A stretch of DNA of 64,000 bases from Defluviitaleaceae bacterium (GCA_009780765.1 WQZK01000001.1:1-64000), one strand, 5' to 3'. Shown: positions 7,428 through 17,580, counted from the first letter of the stretch. Numbers and translations are program-made. Notes: generated by a model not told the origin, from the sequence alone.

Positions 7428-9119
7428 ATGAAAAATAAAGAAAATAGAAAAAAGAGACATCTTATTATATTATTAGCAATATTTTTTTTGATTGCTATTA
7501 TGTTTACGATTCCCTTATCGATTATTATGTGTGATTGTTCTGGTAATCAAGATAATCCGACTTATGTAGTGCCAACTGGGCTTACTGTAGTATTCGATAG
7601 TGAAAGACGCTTTAGCGATATAGAATTGCCTAATGGTTGGCGTTGGGTAAATCCAAGTGAGTTAGTTGGTAATGTTGGTACTCGAGAAAAATACGCAGAC
7701 TTTTTTTATCAAGATACATTTATAGCACGGTATAGGCTTTCGGTTCTTGTTACACATGCGTTTGTTAATCCGCCTCTTATAGATGGTGTTATCGGATTAT
7801 ACGGACAAGCACTATCTAATGTTGTTATGCCTAATAGGTGGACTTGGAATGCTCCAAACACCTCTCTTTCTCCGCTGGGGCAAAATAGTTTTGAAGCATC
7901 ATTTCAACCTGTTAATCCTAATTATAGAGCAATAATAGACTTAGATGTTACTATTATAAGAAGTTTTGAATATATATCAGCTGGAGATTTCCATAACATT
8001 GCATTATGTTACCATGGCAATGTATGGACTTGGGGTGCCGGAAGTGATCGTTTGCGTTCTAATAGCAGAGATGCTCATGGGTGGTTAGGGCATGGTAGCT
8101 ATAATAACGAGTTGCGGCCACGCAGAATAGATGGCATTAGTGGGTTTACTAATATATATGCTGTAGCGGCAGGTAGCGAAGGGAGCATGGCACTTGATAG
8201 TAACGGTAACCTTTGGAGTTGGGGTAGTGGATCATATAATTTAGGGCTAGGATATAGTAATTTAGTAGATATCACTAGGCCTCAAATGATTGAAACAGGA
8301 TATAATGACATTCAGTTACCTAAATTTGTTGCAATAAGTTTAGATAGAATTAGTATGGCATTAGATATAGATGGTAACCTTTGGAGTTGGGGTTTTACAG
8401 AGGGTTTAAGTGGAAGTAATGTTTTAGGACATGGAGATATTAGAAATATTAGTCGCCCTAAAAAAATAACATACGGATATAATAATATGCTATTACCGGA
8501 ATTTATTAGTATAAATACTGCAAATACACACAGTATGGCTATAGATGCCAGTGGCAACATTTGGACATGGGGTTTTGGTGGTGGATTAGGGCATGTTAGT
8601 GCAGCAGTGCGTCCGCAAATACTAGAATTATGTTATAACAACGAGGCGTTACCATCTTTTATAGAAATTAGTGCAGGTTTTTCGCACAGTATGGCAATTG
8701 ATGAATATGGATATGTTTGGAGTTGGGGCTCTGACAACGGAAGGCTAGGGCATGGATTAGATTCAAGTGTTTTTATAACTCGTCCTAAAAAAATCGCTGG
8801 ATTAAATAATATTGCTACAATAAGTGCTAGTGCTGGATTTCATATACATAACATGGCATTATGTAAAGAAGGTTATGTTTGGACATTTGGACATGGTAGG
8901 CATGGACAATTGGGACATGGAACAGATAGCAATGAATATACTCCTCGTAAAATAGAAGGTTTATCCAATATTAGAGTGATAAGTGCCAGCAACGATGTGC
9001 GTAGTGTTGTTGTTTGTGAGATTGGTCATATTTGGACTTTTGGAAGCGGTAATTGGTTATCAGGATTATGGGGTACATTGCATAACAACTTTAGTAATAT
9101 GCCAATTAGAGTGGTGTAG
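7428..9119 (+). CDS. Membrane-anchored RCC1-repeat surface protein
   Basis: 563 residues. A Lys/Arg-rich N-terminus precedes one hydrophobic segment (about 13-36) ending MCDCSGN, so the protein is exported and anchored, possibly as a lipoprotein though the Cys context is not a clean lipobox. Residues 45-175 hold two copies of an Ig-like strand module (IELPNGWRWVNPS, VVMPNRWTWNAPN). From about 180 to the end are at least seven RCC1-type blades recognised by GNVWTWGAGS, GNLWSWGSGS, GNIWTWGFGG and relatives, with the His-Ser/Asn-Met-Ala-x-D element between them. RCC1 repeats form a seven-bladed propeller for protein contacts. It has a perfect promoter, so expression may be high. Role unknown; cell-surface binding is an inference. 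Confidence 0.85.
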   Translation: MKNKENRKKRHLIILLAIFFLIAIMFTIPLSIIMCDCSGNQDNPTYVVPTGLTVVFDSERRFSDIELPNGWRWVNPSELVGNVGTREKYADFFYQDTFIARYRLSVLVTHAFVNPPLIDGVIGLYGQALSNVVMPNRWTWNAPNTSLSPLGQNSFEASFQPVNPNYRAIIDLDVTIIRSFEYISAGDFHNIALCYHGNVWTWGAGSDRLRSNSRDAHGWLGHGSYNNELRPRRIDGISGFTNIYAVAAGSEGSMALDSNGNLWSWGSGSYNLGLGYSNLVDITRPQMIETGYNDIQLPKFVAISLDRISMALDIDGNLWSWGFTEGLSGSNVLGHGDIRNISRPKKITYGYNNMLLPEFISINTANTHSMAIDASGNIWTWGFGGGLGHVSAAVRPQILELCYNNEALPSFIEISAGFSHSMAIDEYGYVWSWGSDNGRLGHGLDSSVFITRPKKIAGLNNIATISASAGFHIHNMALCKEGYVWTFGHGRHGQLGHGTDSNEYTPRKIEGLSNIRVISASNDVRSVVVCEIGHIWTFGSGNWLSGLWGTLHNNFSNMPIRVV

Positions 9120-9145
9120 GAAAGTAAATTTATTTTAAAACTTTA

Positions 9146-9760
9146 ATGAAAGATTTGATTTTTACTCAAAAGATATTTGATTTTGATTTATCGCTAAACT
9201 GTAAACATATTTGCGGTGTGGATGAGGCGGGTAGAGGTCCGTTAGCGGGTCCTGTTGTTTGTGCTAGCGTTATTATGCCTTATGATAGTATGATAGACGG
9301 GATTTACGATAGCAAAGGAGTGAGCGAGAAAAAAAGATCAGAGTTGTTTGATAAAATTAAAAATGTTGCAATTAGTTATCATATTGCGGTTATTGATTGC
9401 GATGTTATAGACGAAATAAATATTTTAGAAGCAACAAAACAGGGTATGGTAGAAGCGATTGTTAGTGTTTGTGATGTTATTACTCCGGACAAAATTTTAG
9501 TAGATGCCGTTAAGGGATTGAATATTGACAGGGAATATGTGGCTTTGATTAAAGGCGACCAAACAAGCTATGCCATAGCATCGGCCTCAATATTGGCTAA
9601 AGTTACTAGAGATAGATTGATGGAAGAATACGACAAACAATATCTGCAATACGGTTTTAATAAGCACAGGGGTTACGGTACGGTTCAGCATATAGGGGCG
9701 ATAAAAGAATTTGGATTATGTCCGATACATAGAAAATCGTTTTGCAAGAATTTTATATGA
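9146..9760 (+). CDS. rnhB: Ribonuclease HII
   Basis: 204 residues, family length. Cleaves RNA in RNA-DNA hybrids and at single ribonucleotides in DNA. CGVDEAGRGPLAGPV near residue 23 is the DEAGRG active-site signature; a third acidic residue lies in KILVDAVKG and a fourth in ILAKVTRDRLM. The conserved C-terminal HRGYGT motif is present (KHRGYGTVQH). The start has no clear Shine-Dalgarno sequence. The stop codon overlaps the start of yraN (ATGA), the usual rnhB-yraN pairing of Bacillota. Confidence 0.95.
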   Translation: MKDLIFTQKIFDFDLSLNCKHICGVDEAGRGPLAGPVVCASVIMPYDSMIDGIYDSKGVSEKKRSELFDKIKNVAISYHIAVIDCDVIDEINILEATKQGMVEAIVSVCDVITPDKILVDAVKGLNIDREYVALIKGDQTSYAIASASILAKVTRDRLMEEYDKQYLQYGFNKHRGYGTVQHIGAIKEFGLCPIHRKSFCKNFI

Positions 9761-10149
9761 ATACGCAAGATAAAAAATCAATAAAAACTAAAAATCTTAT
9801 CAAAGGAAAATCGGGCGAAAAGTTAGCAGTTAAGTTTTTAAGACAAAAAGGTTATCGCATTCTACATAAAAATTACAAGACAAATTTGGGTGAAATTGAT
9901 ATAATAATTAGCGATGGGGAAACACTTATATTTGTAGAGGTTAAAAGTAGAGAAGGTGGTTTTTTGGATGTGCCGGCAGAAGCTGTAACAGCATTTAAAC
10001 AACGAAAAATAAATCAGGTTGCTTGTATGTATTTATCAAGATTTCAATTAAGAAATGTACCCATTAGATTTGATGTTGTAGAGGTTTATATGTCGGAAAA
10101 TAGGATGGAGCATTTAGAAAACGCATTTGACAGTTACTTAAAGTTTTAG
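9757..10149 (+). CDS. UPF0102 nuclease-fold protein YraN
   Basis: 130 residues. The GxxGExLAxxFLxxxGY pattern and GEIDIIISDGETLIFVEVKSR give the restriction-endonuclease-like core (D and E-x-K) of the YraN/UPF0102 family, linked to Holliday-junction-type recombination by fold but without an established function. The ATG at 9757 overlaps the rnhB stop as ATGA and is preferred over a TTG five codons upstream. Confidence 0.85.
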   Translation: MNTQDKKSIKTKNLIKGKSGEKLAVKFLRQKGYRILHKNYKTNLGEIDIIISDGETLIFVEVKSREGGFLDVPAEAVTAFKQRKINQVACMYLSRFQLRNVPIRFDVVEVYMSENRMEHLENAFDSYLKF

Positions 10150-10150
10150 T

Positions 10151-11077
10151 ATGATTACACAAGAGATTAGACAATTAAATACAGATACTTTACCGTTAGA
10201 ATTTAGAAAGTTATCGCTAGCGGATAAAGAAAATTTAGAAAAGATTTTATCACATAATACAGAGCGACTAGGTTGGGAATATTCGTTTGCGATGACTCAT
10301 ATTTGGAACTCTAGAGGCAATGCTGAGGTTTGTTTTTTGTCTGATATGGCGATAATTAGGTCAATGTGGGGTGGCAGACGAATTTATTATCCGCCAATTT
10401 TAGTAGACCAACGACATCTTTGTAGAGCAGTTAGTTTAATAGAAAACGAGTGTAGAATTGAAAGTGTTCCGTTAGATATTAGGGGTTTAGAGTTCGAACA
10501 GATGCAAAGATTTGATGGTAGTAGATATGACATTTCTACTAGTCGAGATAATTGCGATTATATTTATAGTACCGACGATTTAATAACATTAAAAGGCAAA
10601 GCATTTCATTCTAAACGTAATTTTATCACGAGATTTAAGGCAACTTATCCCGATTATAATTTTAGAGCTTATAATGACGAATTAGATAGAAAAAATATTT
10701 TTGCTCTTTATGAAAAATGGAATGCTACTACCGAACACGAAACATACGCTTTAGAGCAATTAGTTATAACTCGGGCATTAGATTATCGAGTGGAATTAAA
10801 TTTGCAAATTGGTGTTTTATATGTGAACGATAATTTAGTTGCATTTTCTATAAGTGATATTAGTAATCATAATATTGCACACACATTTTTTGAAAAAGCC
10901 GATAAGGACTATATTGGTAGCTTTCAGGCGATAAATCAATTTTCTGCCCAAGCATTTTTAAGTAATCATAAATTTGTAAATCGTCAAGAGGATTTAGGAA
11001 TAGAAGGGCTAAGAAAGGCAAAATTATCTTATCATCCAATAAAATTACTAGAGAAGTACAGGGCAGTAAAATGTTAA
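10151..11077 (+). CDS. DUF2156 (LPG-synthase C-terminal-like) acyltransferase-fold protein
   Basis: 308 residues. The tandem GNAT-like layout of the DUF2156 family is visible: LEFRKLSLADKENLEKIL at the start, RIYYPPIL, then KGKAFHSKRNFITRFKATYPDYNFRAY (the KxxxxxRN-F motif), and HTFFEKADKDYIGSFQAINQFSAQAFLSN near the end with DLGIEGLRKAKLSYHPIK, the conserved closing motif. Related domains transfer aminoacyl groups from tRNA to phosphatidylglycerol; stand-alone versions like this have no proven substrate. It overlaps the next gene by 7 bases. Confidence 0.8.
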   Translation: MITQEIRQLNTDTLPLEFRKLSLADKENLEKILSHNTERLGWEYSFAMTHIWNSRGNAEVCFLSDMAIIRSMWGGRRIYYPPILVDQRHLCRAVSLIENECRIESVPLDIRGLEFEQMQRFDGSRYDISTSRDNCDYIYSTDDLITLKGKAFHSKRNFITRFKATYPDYNFRAYNDELDRKNIFALYEKWNATTEHETYALEQLVITRALDYRVELNLQIGVLYVNDNLVAFSISDISNHNIAHTFFEKADKDYIGSFQAINQFSAQAFLSNHKFVNRQEDLGIEGLRKAKLSYHPIKLLEKYRAVKC

Positions 11078-12102
11078 ACGAAAAATTTATATTGCAACTT
11101 AAAAGTCTTTATAAGGACGCTTTTCCTACAGACTCCGCTAATTTCGTGGAGTATTTTTTTAGTGGTCGGCTTAAAAATGATTTATTTAATAATGTAGCAA
11201 CAGTATCGGATGATAAACAATTAGTATCGGCGGGGTATATTATAAAAAAGCCTGCAAAGATTTTTAATAAGCAAGAAACGGCTTATTACTTAACTGCTTT
11301 AGCGACTTTTAGCGAGCATCGCAATAAAGGATATTTTACTCAACTTATGCAAAAACTGCTTATCAATCTTTATGATAAACAAGTTTCGTTTTGCTTTTTA
11401 TATCCTTTTAATCACGAATTTTATCTAAAATATAACTTTAATAATGTTAGTTTTTGCGATAAAATTATAGCAAATGGTAATAAAAAGTGTATAGAGATTA
11501 AGTATACTTCAAATTCGCAAATTCCGAATGATGTATTAAATCAACTCGCAACACTAGATAAAAAAAACGATTTTGATAATCGCTTAACATTCGGCAAAGA
11601 AGAGATTTTAAAAAAAATAGGAGAATTTTCGGCAGATAATGTTGAGTTATGCACCTATGCGTACTCAAACGATACTGACAGCATTTTTGCATATTGCTTT
11701 AAGAATGATAAAAAAGTATTTTTTTATGTAACGAATGACAAAAAAATGTTTTTTGATTTAGACGCTCTTAAAGGTTTAGAGGTTTTTGATTTTAATCAAG
11801 GAGAAATGCCATATATTCAAGCAAGAATAGTAAATATAAAAACGGCACTTCAAATAGCACCACTTATTATCAAAAAGCCGTTTAGTATAAAAATAGTTGA
11901 TAACTTAATTAAAGATAACAACGCTATATTTTTAGTGACACCAAAAAGCGAAGGGCAAGATAATATAATTAAAATAATTAAAGAAGCTAAAAGCAACAAA
12001 CTAGATTTTGAATTTAACATTGCTGAACTAACAAAAATATTATTATGTGGTGATGGGGCATTAGTAAAACCACAACGCAATTGTTTTATAGATCAATATT
12101 AA
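11071..12102 (+). CDS. GNAT-family N-acetyltransferase
   Basis: 343 residues. The N-terminal half holds a GNAT domain: AYYLTALATFSEHRNKGYFTQLMQKLL is the acetyl-CoA-binding motif A (R-x-K-G-Y) and FLYPFNHEFYLKYNF the motif B. The C-terminal half is less conserved and resembles the Eis-type two-domain acetyltransferases. The acceptor is unknown. Translationally coupled with the DUF2156 gene, itself a GNAT-fold protein, so they may act on the same envelope or amino-acid substrate; this is inference. Confidence 0.75.
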   Translation: MLNEKFILQLKSLYKDAFPTDSANFVEYFFSGRLKNDLFNNVATVSDDKQLVSAGYIIKKPAKIFNKQETAYYLTALATFSEHRNKGYFTQLMQKLLINLYDKQVSFCFLYPFNHEFYLKYNFNNVSFCDKIIANGNKKCIEIKYTSNSQIPNDVLNQLATLDKKNDFDNRLTFGKEEILKKIGEFSADNVELCTYAYSNDTDSIFAYCFKNDKKVFFYVTNDKKMFFDLDALKGLEVFDFNQGEMPYIQARIVNIKTALQIAPLIIKKPFSIKIVDNLIKDNNAIFLVTPKSEGQDNIIKIIKEAKSNKLDFEFNIAELTKILLCGDGALVKPQRNCFIDQY

Positions 12103-12147
12103 AATGAAATTTTCTCATTGCTTAAGTGGCATTTTGTACTTAATTTA

Positions 12148-12975
12148 TTAAATTTCTTTTCGCAAATATTGCAGAAAATAAAAAATATATTGTTGAGCGA
12201 TACCTGCATATTTATGATTTAATAAAACTTCGCCATCATCGCCTAATTGTTCAAGAGCTTTATTTATCCAAGTGTCTTGTGGGGCGATGTCTAAGCGGTT
12301 AAAGTCGCCACAAAAAAGCATAACGCAATTTGCTACTTTTGGCCCTATACCTGTTATTTGGCAGAGGGCTTTTTGTAATTCTTTATTAGACAATTTTTTG
12401 AGTTGTTCTATATTTATGTTTTTTAACTGCTCTATTGCCTTTACTAAGTAGACACTTCTATATCCGCAGCCTAATTCCTTAAAGTCCGCTTCTGTTACAT
12501 TTTTTAGTTGTTTTAAGGCAGGGAAAGCATATTTACCATACGCTAACTTATCGCCGTATCTTTCTGCCAATAAATTCAAAGTTTTAGTGAATCGTTTAAT
12601 GTTGTTATTAGCAGAAATTATAAACGACAGAACCATTTCTACAAATTCGCCTTTTAGAATACGAATTCCATCGCCTGCTTTAATTGCGGGTATCATTTTT
12701 TTATATTCTGATAACGAGTTTTTTATTGCGTTATAATCGGTATCAAAATCAAAATAGTTATAAAAATATGTAGAATTATCGCATTTGATAATAATTTTAT
12801 TATCGTTTTTATCTTGCACTATATCAGCAAAATGATTGCCAACAATAAGTTGATAACCATTTTCTATAGCAAAATACCGAAAAACTTGACCGCTGTGCAT
12901 TATAGCATCCACATCAAATTGAGTTAAATCATAAACCTCTATAGTATTATCATCTATTATTTTAGCTATTGGCAT
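12148..12975 (-). CDS. ogg: 8-oxoguanine DNA glycosylase / AP lyase
   Basis: 275 residues. An N-terminal beta domain of the OGG type is followed by a HhH-GPD domain: FIISANNNIKRFTKTLNLL, CGYRSVYLVKAI, and the helix-hairpin-helix ITGIGPKVANCVMLF, whose Lys is the expected Schiff-base nucleophile. The catalytic Asp follows in DIAPQDTWINKAL. Removes 8-oxoguanine from DNA. It is the last gene of a minus-strand operon and its ATG overlaps the ruvX stop by one base. Confidence 0.85.
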   Translation of the reverse strand: MPIAKIIDDNTIEVYDLTQFDVDAIMHSGQVFRYFAIENGYQLIVGNHFADIVQDKNDNKIIIKCDNSTYFYNYFDFDTDYNAIKNSLSEYKKMIPAIKAGDGIRILKGEFVEMVLSFIISANNNIKRFTKTLNLLAERYGDKLAYGKYAFPALKQLKNVTEADFKELGCGYRSVYLVKAIEQLKNINIEQLKKLSNKELQKALCQITGIGPKVANCVMLFCGDFNRLDIAPQDTWINKALEQLGDDGEVLLNHKYAGIAQQYIFYFLQYLRKEI

Positions 12976-13427
12976 TATAAAAATCTTAATCCATCTAAAT
13001 AAGATTGCAGAATTATTTGAGCACTGGCGGTATCGAGTTCGCCCGATTTTTTGGCTGATTTTTTGGCGGTGGTGTTAGCTGTTCGTATGTTAAAATTATC
13101 ATAAAATGCACTAAAGCCTTGTTTTGCTTGTGCAGTGCTTAATCGCTCATCTTTGTAGATAATCTCTAAGCCTGTAACTTTTTGCAAAGCATTGCCAAAA
13201 CTACGAGTTTTACTTGCCCGCTCGCCCTCACTTCCGTCCATGTTTTTTGGAAGCCCTATAACGATTTTTTCTATCGCTTCATTTTCACACACTTTCGCAA
13301 TGTAATCAACATCTAGACGCATAGTTTTTTCCTTAAACGCCTTTAGCGGAGTTGCAACTTGCAAAATGTTATCCGCAATTGCAAGCCCTATTGAATTATC
13401 ACCATAATCTATTCCTAATATATTCAT
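12975..13427 (-). CDS. ruvX: Putative Holliday junction resolvase / pre-16S rRNA nuclease
   Basis: 150 residues. YqgF/RuvX family with RNase-H fold: NILGIDYGDNSIGLAIAD at the start provides the first acidic residue, IVIGLPKNMDGSEGERA the phosphate loop, YKDERLST the second acidic site, and LDTASAQIILQSYLD the last. In E. coli the orthologue trims pre-16S rRNA. It is 3 bases downstream of leuS and overlaps ogg, so all are co-transcribed. Confidence 0.92.
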   Translation of the reverse strand: MNILGIDYGDNSIGLAIADNILQVATPLKAFKEKTMRLDVDYIAKVCENEAIEKIVIGLPKNMDGSEGERASKTRSFGNALQKVTGLEIIYKDERLSTAQAKQGFSAFYDNFNIRTANTTAKKSAKKSGELDTASAQIILQSYLDGLRFL

Positions 13428-13430
13428 ATT

Positions 13431-15869
13431 TTATACAATCACATTAACTATTTTATTTGGCACATAAATAACTTTTTTAGCTGTTGCTAGGCCTAAGTGA
13501 GCTAGTGCTTTTTTTTCTATGCTATCGCTTGCTTCGCCAACTTCTATGCTTATTGTACCTTTTAGCTTTCCTAATAGCTGTACAGGAATTTCTATTGTAC
13601 TTTCTACTAGCTTACTTTCGTCAAATTTCGGGAAGTTTTCATTTGCAATATCTTTACTAAAAACACTCTCGTAAATTTCGCTTGTGATGTGCGGAATAAA
13701 AGGATTCATAACTATTAGATATTGGCGCAATTCTTCTTTAGTGATGTAACCAGATTTTTTAACAACATTCATAAACTCCATAAAGCCAGCTATAACGGTA
13801 TTAAACTTAAAGTCGGCTCTATCTTCTGTTGCCACATTGCTATCTGCTATTATACCAGTATCGGCACGCTTAATCATTTGATGTAATGCTTTTTCGTGTG
13901 TGGAACTAATTGAATTATCGTCCTTTTTTACAATATCCAATAAACTCCACACCTTTTTAAGAAAGTTGCTACATCCGTTAATTCCCTCTAAAGTCCAAAT
14001 TGTATTAAACTCATAATCGCCCATAAATAATATATGCAACCTAAAACAATCAGCTCCGTAGGTGTTTATAACTTCGATTGGGTCAATAGCATTACCGCTA
14101 CTCTTACCCATTTTCTTCCCAGATTCGTCCAAAATTAAACCGTTGCACATACGGCGAATAAACGGCAACTTATGCGGAACAGCTTTAATATCATACAAAA
14201 AGTTATGCCAGAAACTAGCGTATAACATATGACGGGTCACATGCTCGGTACCACCTGTATAAAGGTCAACTGCTCCCCAGTATTTTAGTTTTTCTTGAGA
14301 AACAAATTCATTTTGATTATGTGGGTCTAAAAAACGAAGCCAATACCAACTACTGCCTGCCCAATTTGGCATAGTATCGCTTTCTCGAACTGCTTTAATT
14401 CCACATTTAGGGCAATGAGTTTCTATCCATTCTAACGCTTTAACCAGTGGACCATTTCCGCTAGCATCAGGAGTGAAATCTTTAATTTTGGGTAGTTCCA
14501 GCGGTAAATCTTTGTCGGAGCAAGGTACAAATCCACACTTTTCGCAAATAACAATCGGGAAAGGCTCGCCCCAGTAACGCTGACGGTTAAACGGCCAATC
14601 CTGCATTTTATAGTTAGTTTTAGCAGTCGCTAATTTTTTAGTGGCAAGATGCTTAATGATTTTTGCTTTAGCAGTCTCTACATCTAATCCATTTATAATG
14701 TCGCTATTAACTAATTCGCCATCACCTGTGTAGGCTTCTAATTCAACATTTCCACCTCTAATAACCTCTACAATCGGCAAATTAAACTTTTTAGCAAACT
14801 CCCAATCTCGAGTATCGTGCCCAGGAACCGCCATAATTGCACCTGTGCCGTAACCCATCATAATATAATCAGCAACAAAAACAGGAATTTGTTTTTGTGT
14901 AGCAGGATTTATTGCCATAATTCCATCTAGCACAACACCTGTTTTTTGCTTATCGGCACTTCGCTCTATATTATCTTTTGCCGCCGCCTCTTTAGCGTAA
15001 GCTATAACTTTATCTAAGTTAGCGATTTTTTTAGCGTATTTTTTGATAAGAGGATGCTCGGGAGCAATTGCCATATAAGTTACACCGTAAAGAGTATCGG
15101 GACGGGTTGTAAAGACTTCTAGCTTATCCTTTAGTTTTTCTGTTTTATCTTTGCCGCCTTTGCTAGCTAATTCAAAAATAATTTCTGCACCCTCACTCTT
15201 TCCAACCCAATTGCGTTGACTATCCTTTAGATTATCTTTTAAGTCTATCTCGTTTATAGCTTGTAACATTTTTTCGCTATAAGACTTCATTTTTAGATAC
15301 CAAACGCTTCTACGACGCACCTCAACTGTATTTTTACATCTATCGCAAATTCCGCCTTGACTATCCTCATTAGATAACACAGTTTGGCAACTAGCACAAA
15401 AATTAACCTCGCCCTCGGCTTTATAAGCTAAACCATGCTTAAATAATTGCACAAAAATCCACTGTGTCCACTTGTAGTAACTAGGGTCAGTTGTAGAAAA
15501 TTCTCTAGACCAATCAAACGAAAAGCCAAGTCTGGTTAGCTGATTAGTAAATATTTTTATACTATCCTGCGTGGCAGACTTAGGATTTATATCCATTTTT
15601 AAGGCATAATTTTCTGTCGGCAAACCAAAAGCATCCCAACCAACAGGATACAAAACATTAAAGCCCTTTAACCTTTTGTAACGAGCAATTACCTCGCTGG
15701 GAGTAAATGCTTTAACATGACCCAAATGTATGCCCTTGCCGCTTGGTCCAAAAAATTCAGTAAGTACATAATACTTAGGTTTTTTAGAAAAATCTTCTGC
15801 ATTAAATGTTCCATTAGCAAGCCATCTCTCTTGCCATTTTTTCTCTATATCTGTAAAATTATAATTCAT
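13431..15869 (-). CDS. leuS: Leucyl-tRNA synthetase
   Basis: 812 residues, near the bacterial norm. Class I synthetase that charges tRNA-Leu. FFGPSGKGIHLGHVKAF holds the HIGH motif as HLGH; WDAFGLPTENYA follows; a zinc ribbon is present (CASC...CDRC); the CP1 editing domain contains TTRPDTLYGVTYMA and GHDTRDWEFA. The second signature reads KKMGKSSGN, that is KMGKS instead of KMSKS. No T-box leader is visible in the 55 bases before it or upstream of the preceding gene. It follows the phosphohexomutase gene in the same operon. Confidence 0.95.
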   Translation of the reverse strand: MNYNFTDIEKKWQERWLANGTFNAEDFSKKPKYYVLTEFFGPSGKGIHLGHVKAFTPSEVIARYKRLKGFNVLYPVGWDAFGLPTENYALKMDINPKSATQDSIKIFTNQLTRLGFSFDWSREFSTTDPSYYKWTQWIFVQLFKHGLAYKAEGEVNFCASCQTVLSNEDSQGGICDRCKNTVEVRRRSVWYLKMKSYSEKMLQAINEIDLKDNLKDSQRNWVGKSEGAEIIFELASKGGKDKTEKLKDKLEVFTTRPDTLYGVTYMAIAPEHPLIKKYAKKIANLDKVIAYAKEAAAKDNIERSADKQKTGVVLDGIMAINPATQKQIPVFVADYIMMGYGTGAIMAVPGHDTRDWEFAKKFNLPIVEVIRGGNVELEAYTGDGELVNSDIINGLDVETAKAKIIKHLATKKLATAKTNYKMQDWPFNRQRYWGEPFPIVICEKCGFVPCSDKDLPLELPKIKDFTPDASGNGPLVKALEWIETHCPKCGIKAVRESDTMPNWAGSSWYWLRFLDPHNQNEFVSQEKLKYWGAVDLYTGGTEHVTRHMLYASFWHNFLYDIKAVPHKLPFIRRMCNGLILDESGKKMGKSSGNAIDPIEVINTYGADCFRLHILFMGDYEFNTIWTLEGINGCSNFLKKVWSLLDIVKKDDNSISSTHEKALHQMIKRADTGIIADSNVATEDRADFKFNTVIAGFMEFMNVVKKSGYITKEELRQYLIVMNPFIPHITSEIYESVFSKDIANENFPKFDESKLVESTIEIPVQLLGKLKGTISIEVGEASDSIEKKALAHLGLATAKKVIYVPNKIVNVIV

Positions 15870-15924
15870 AATTGTTTTCTTTTTGATTGATTTTATAAAG
15901 TTTGTTGTCGTTAGAGTTTTACCC

Positions 15925-17580
15925 TTATAGAATTTGTGATAAAAACATTTTTAATTTTTCGAATATTTTTTTGTTTTCTTCTATTGTAGCTGCGGCGGTT
16001 AGATAGGCTTTTATAAGAGGTTCGGTACCGGAGGGGCGAATTATTAGCTGTGAATCGTCGGCTAAATCAAATGATATTACATCGGCTTTTGGTAGAGGAA
16101 ATTCGGTTTGAGTTAAGTAATCTATTGTTTTATTTACTTTAACTCCGCTAATCTCAAGTGGTAAATTTGCTCTTAAATTTTTTAATAACTCTTGCATTTT
16201 AGTATTTCCGCTAGCACCTTCAAAGGTATAGGTTAGTAATTGATGCTGATAGAAGCCAAATTCATCATAAATTTCGTTGATTTTATCAATTAGCGTTTTG
16301 CCTTGTTTTTTATAGTAAGCAGTCATCTCGCTAGCTAGCATACTGGCTATAACGGCATCTTTATCTCGTACATAAGTGCCTGCTAAGTAGCCATAGCTTT
16401 CTTCAAAGCCAAATATAAATCTACTTTCTTGTTTTAAATCCTCTAAAGTTTTAATATATTCGCCGATATACTTAAAACCGGTCAAAACATTAACTACGCT
16501 AGCACCATGTTTATTAGCGATTTTATGCGCTAGCGGGGTAGATACGATTGTTTTAACAAGCACAGGATTATCAGGCAGAATACCTAACTCTCTTCGTTTA
16601 GTAAATATATAATTTGCAATTAAAACTCCCATTTCATTGCCTGTCAATAGTAATATTTCACCTTTGTGGTTGACTGCAACACCCATTCTATCAGCATCGG
16701 GGTCGGTAGCGATAAGAATATCTGCTCCTGTTTCTTTTAATAACTCAATCCCCAATGCAAGTGCTTCGGGCTTTTCAGGATTAGGATAAGGGCAAGTAGG
16801 GAAGTTGCCGTCGGGGTTAGCTTGCTCGGCAACCAAATGCAATTTTACTGAATGTAATGTAAGTAACTGAGGAATTATACGGTAACCGGCACCGTTAAGA
16901 GGCGAGTATATAACCTCTAACCCATCTGCAGTATCTAAACTATAACTCATAACTTTTTCAATATACTCACCCTCTAGGCTATCATCGATAATGCTTATCA
17001 AACCTTTTGATAAATAGCTTTCAAAAGTGTCCATTTTTATAGCAAATGGATCAATTTTTTCTATAAATGATAAAATTTCGTTGGCTTGATTATCGGTTAC
17101 TTGACAACCATTATTATCATACACTTTGTAACCGTTATACTTAGCGGGATTATGGCTGGCAGTAACCATAATGCCCATATCGCATTTTAACTCTCGCACC
17201 ATAAATGATAGATGAGGAGTAGGGGCAAGAGTAGGAGATATGTATGCTTTAATGCCATTAGATGCTAAAACACAAGCGGTAACTTTGCTAAACTCATCGC
17301 TTTTATTTCTGCTGTCGTAGCTAATAGCAACGGATTTTAAGTTTTTGCGTAGCATATAATCAGCAACACCTTGCGTGGCTTTTGCGATAGTATAAATATT
17401 TAAGCAGTTTGTGCCAACACTAATTTCACCTCTAAGTCCACCTGTGCCAAAAATCAAATCCTTATAAAAAGCATTTTCAATGGCATTTTGATTGTTTCTA
17501 ATAGCTTCTAGCTCTTGTTTTAGTGCCTTATCTGTTACCTTTTCAAGCCATAATTCATAATTTTTAATTGCTGTTGTCAT
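15925..17580 (-). CDS. Phosphoglucomutase/phosphomannomutase
   Basis: 551 residues, alpha-D-phosphohexomutase family. MVTASHNPAKYNGYKVY carries the phosphoserine, DPDADRMGVAV binds Mg, GFEESYGYL is the sugar-specificity loop and RPSGTEPLIKAYL the phosphate-binding loop. Length and GFEESYG fit the PgcA/phosphoglucomutase group. It interconverts hexose 6- and 1-phosphates; because no separate manB is present in the nearby GDP-fucose cluster, it could also make mannose 1-phosphate. First gene of the minus-strand operon with leuS, ruvX and ogg. Start chosen at the ATG with AGGAATT 9 bases upstream. Confidence 0.9.
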   Translation of the reverse strand: MTTAIKNYELWLEKVTDKALKQELEAIRNNQNAIENAFYKDLIFGTGGLRGEISVGTNCLNIYTIAKATQGVADYMLRKNLKSVAISYDSRNKSDEFSKVTACVLASNGIKAYISPTLAPTPHLSFMVRELKCDMGIMVTASHNPAKYNGYKVYDNNGCQVTDNQANEILSFIEKIDPFAIKMDTFESYLSKGLISIIDDSLEGEYIEKVMSYSLDTADGLEVIYSPLNGAGYRIIPQLLTLHSVKLHLVAEQANPDGNFPTCPYPNPEKPEALALGIELLKETGADILIATDPDADRMGVAVNHKGEILLLTGNEMGVLIANYIFTKRRELGILPDNPVLVKTIVSTPLAHKIANKHGASVVNVLTGFKYIGEYIKTLEDLKQESRFIFGFEESYGYLAGTYVRDKDAVIASMLASEMTAYYKKQGKTLIDKINEIYDEFGFYQHQLLTYTFEGASGNTKMQELLKNLRANLPLEISGVKVNKTIDYLTQTEFPLPKADVISFDLADDSQLIIRPSGTEPLIKAYLTAAATIEENKKIFEKLKMFLSQIL

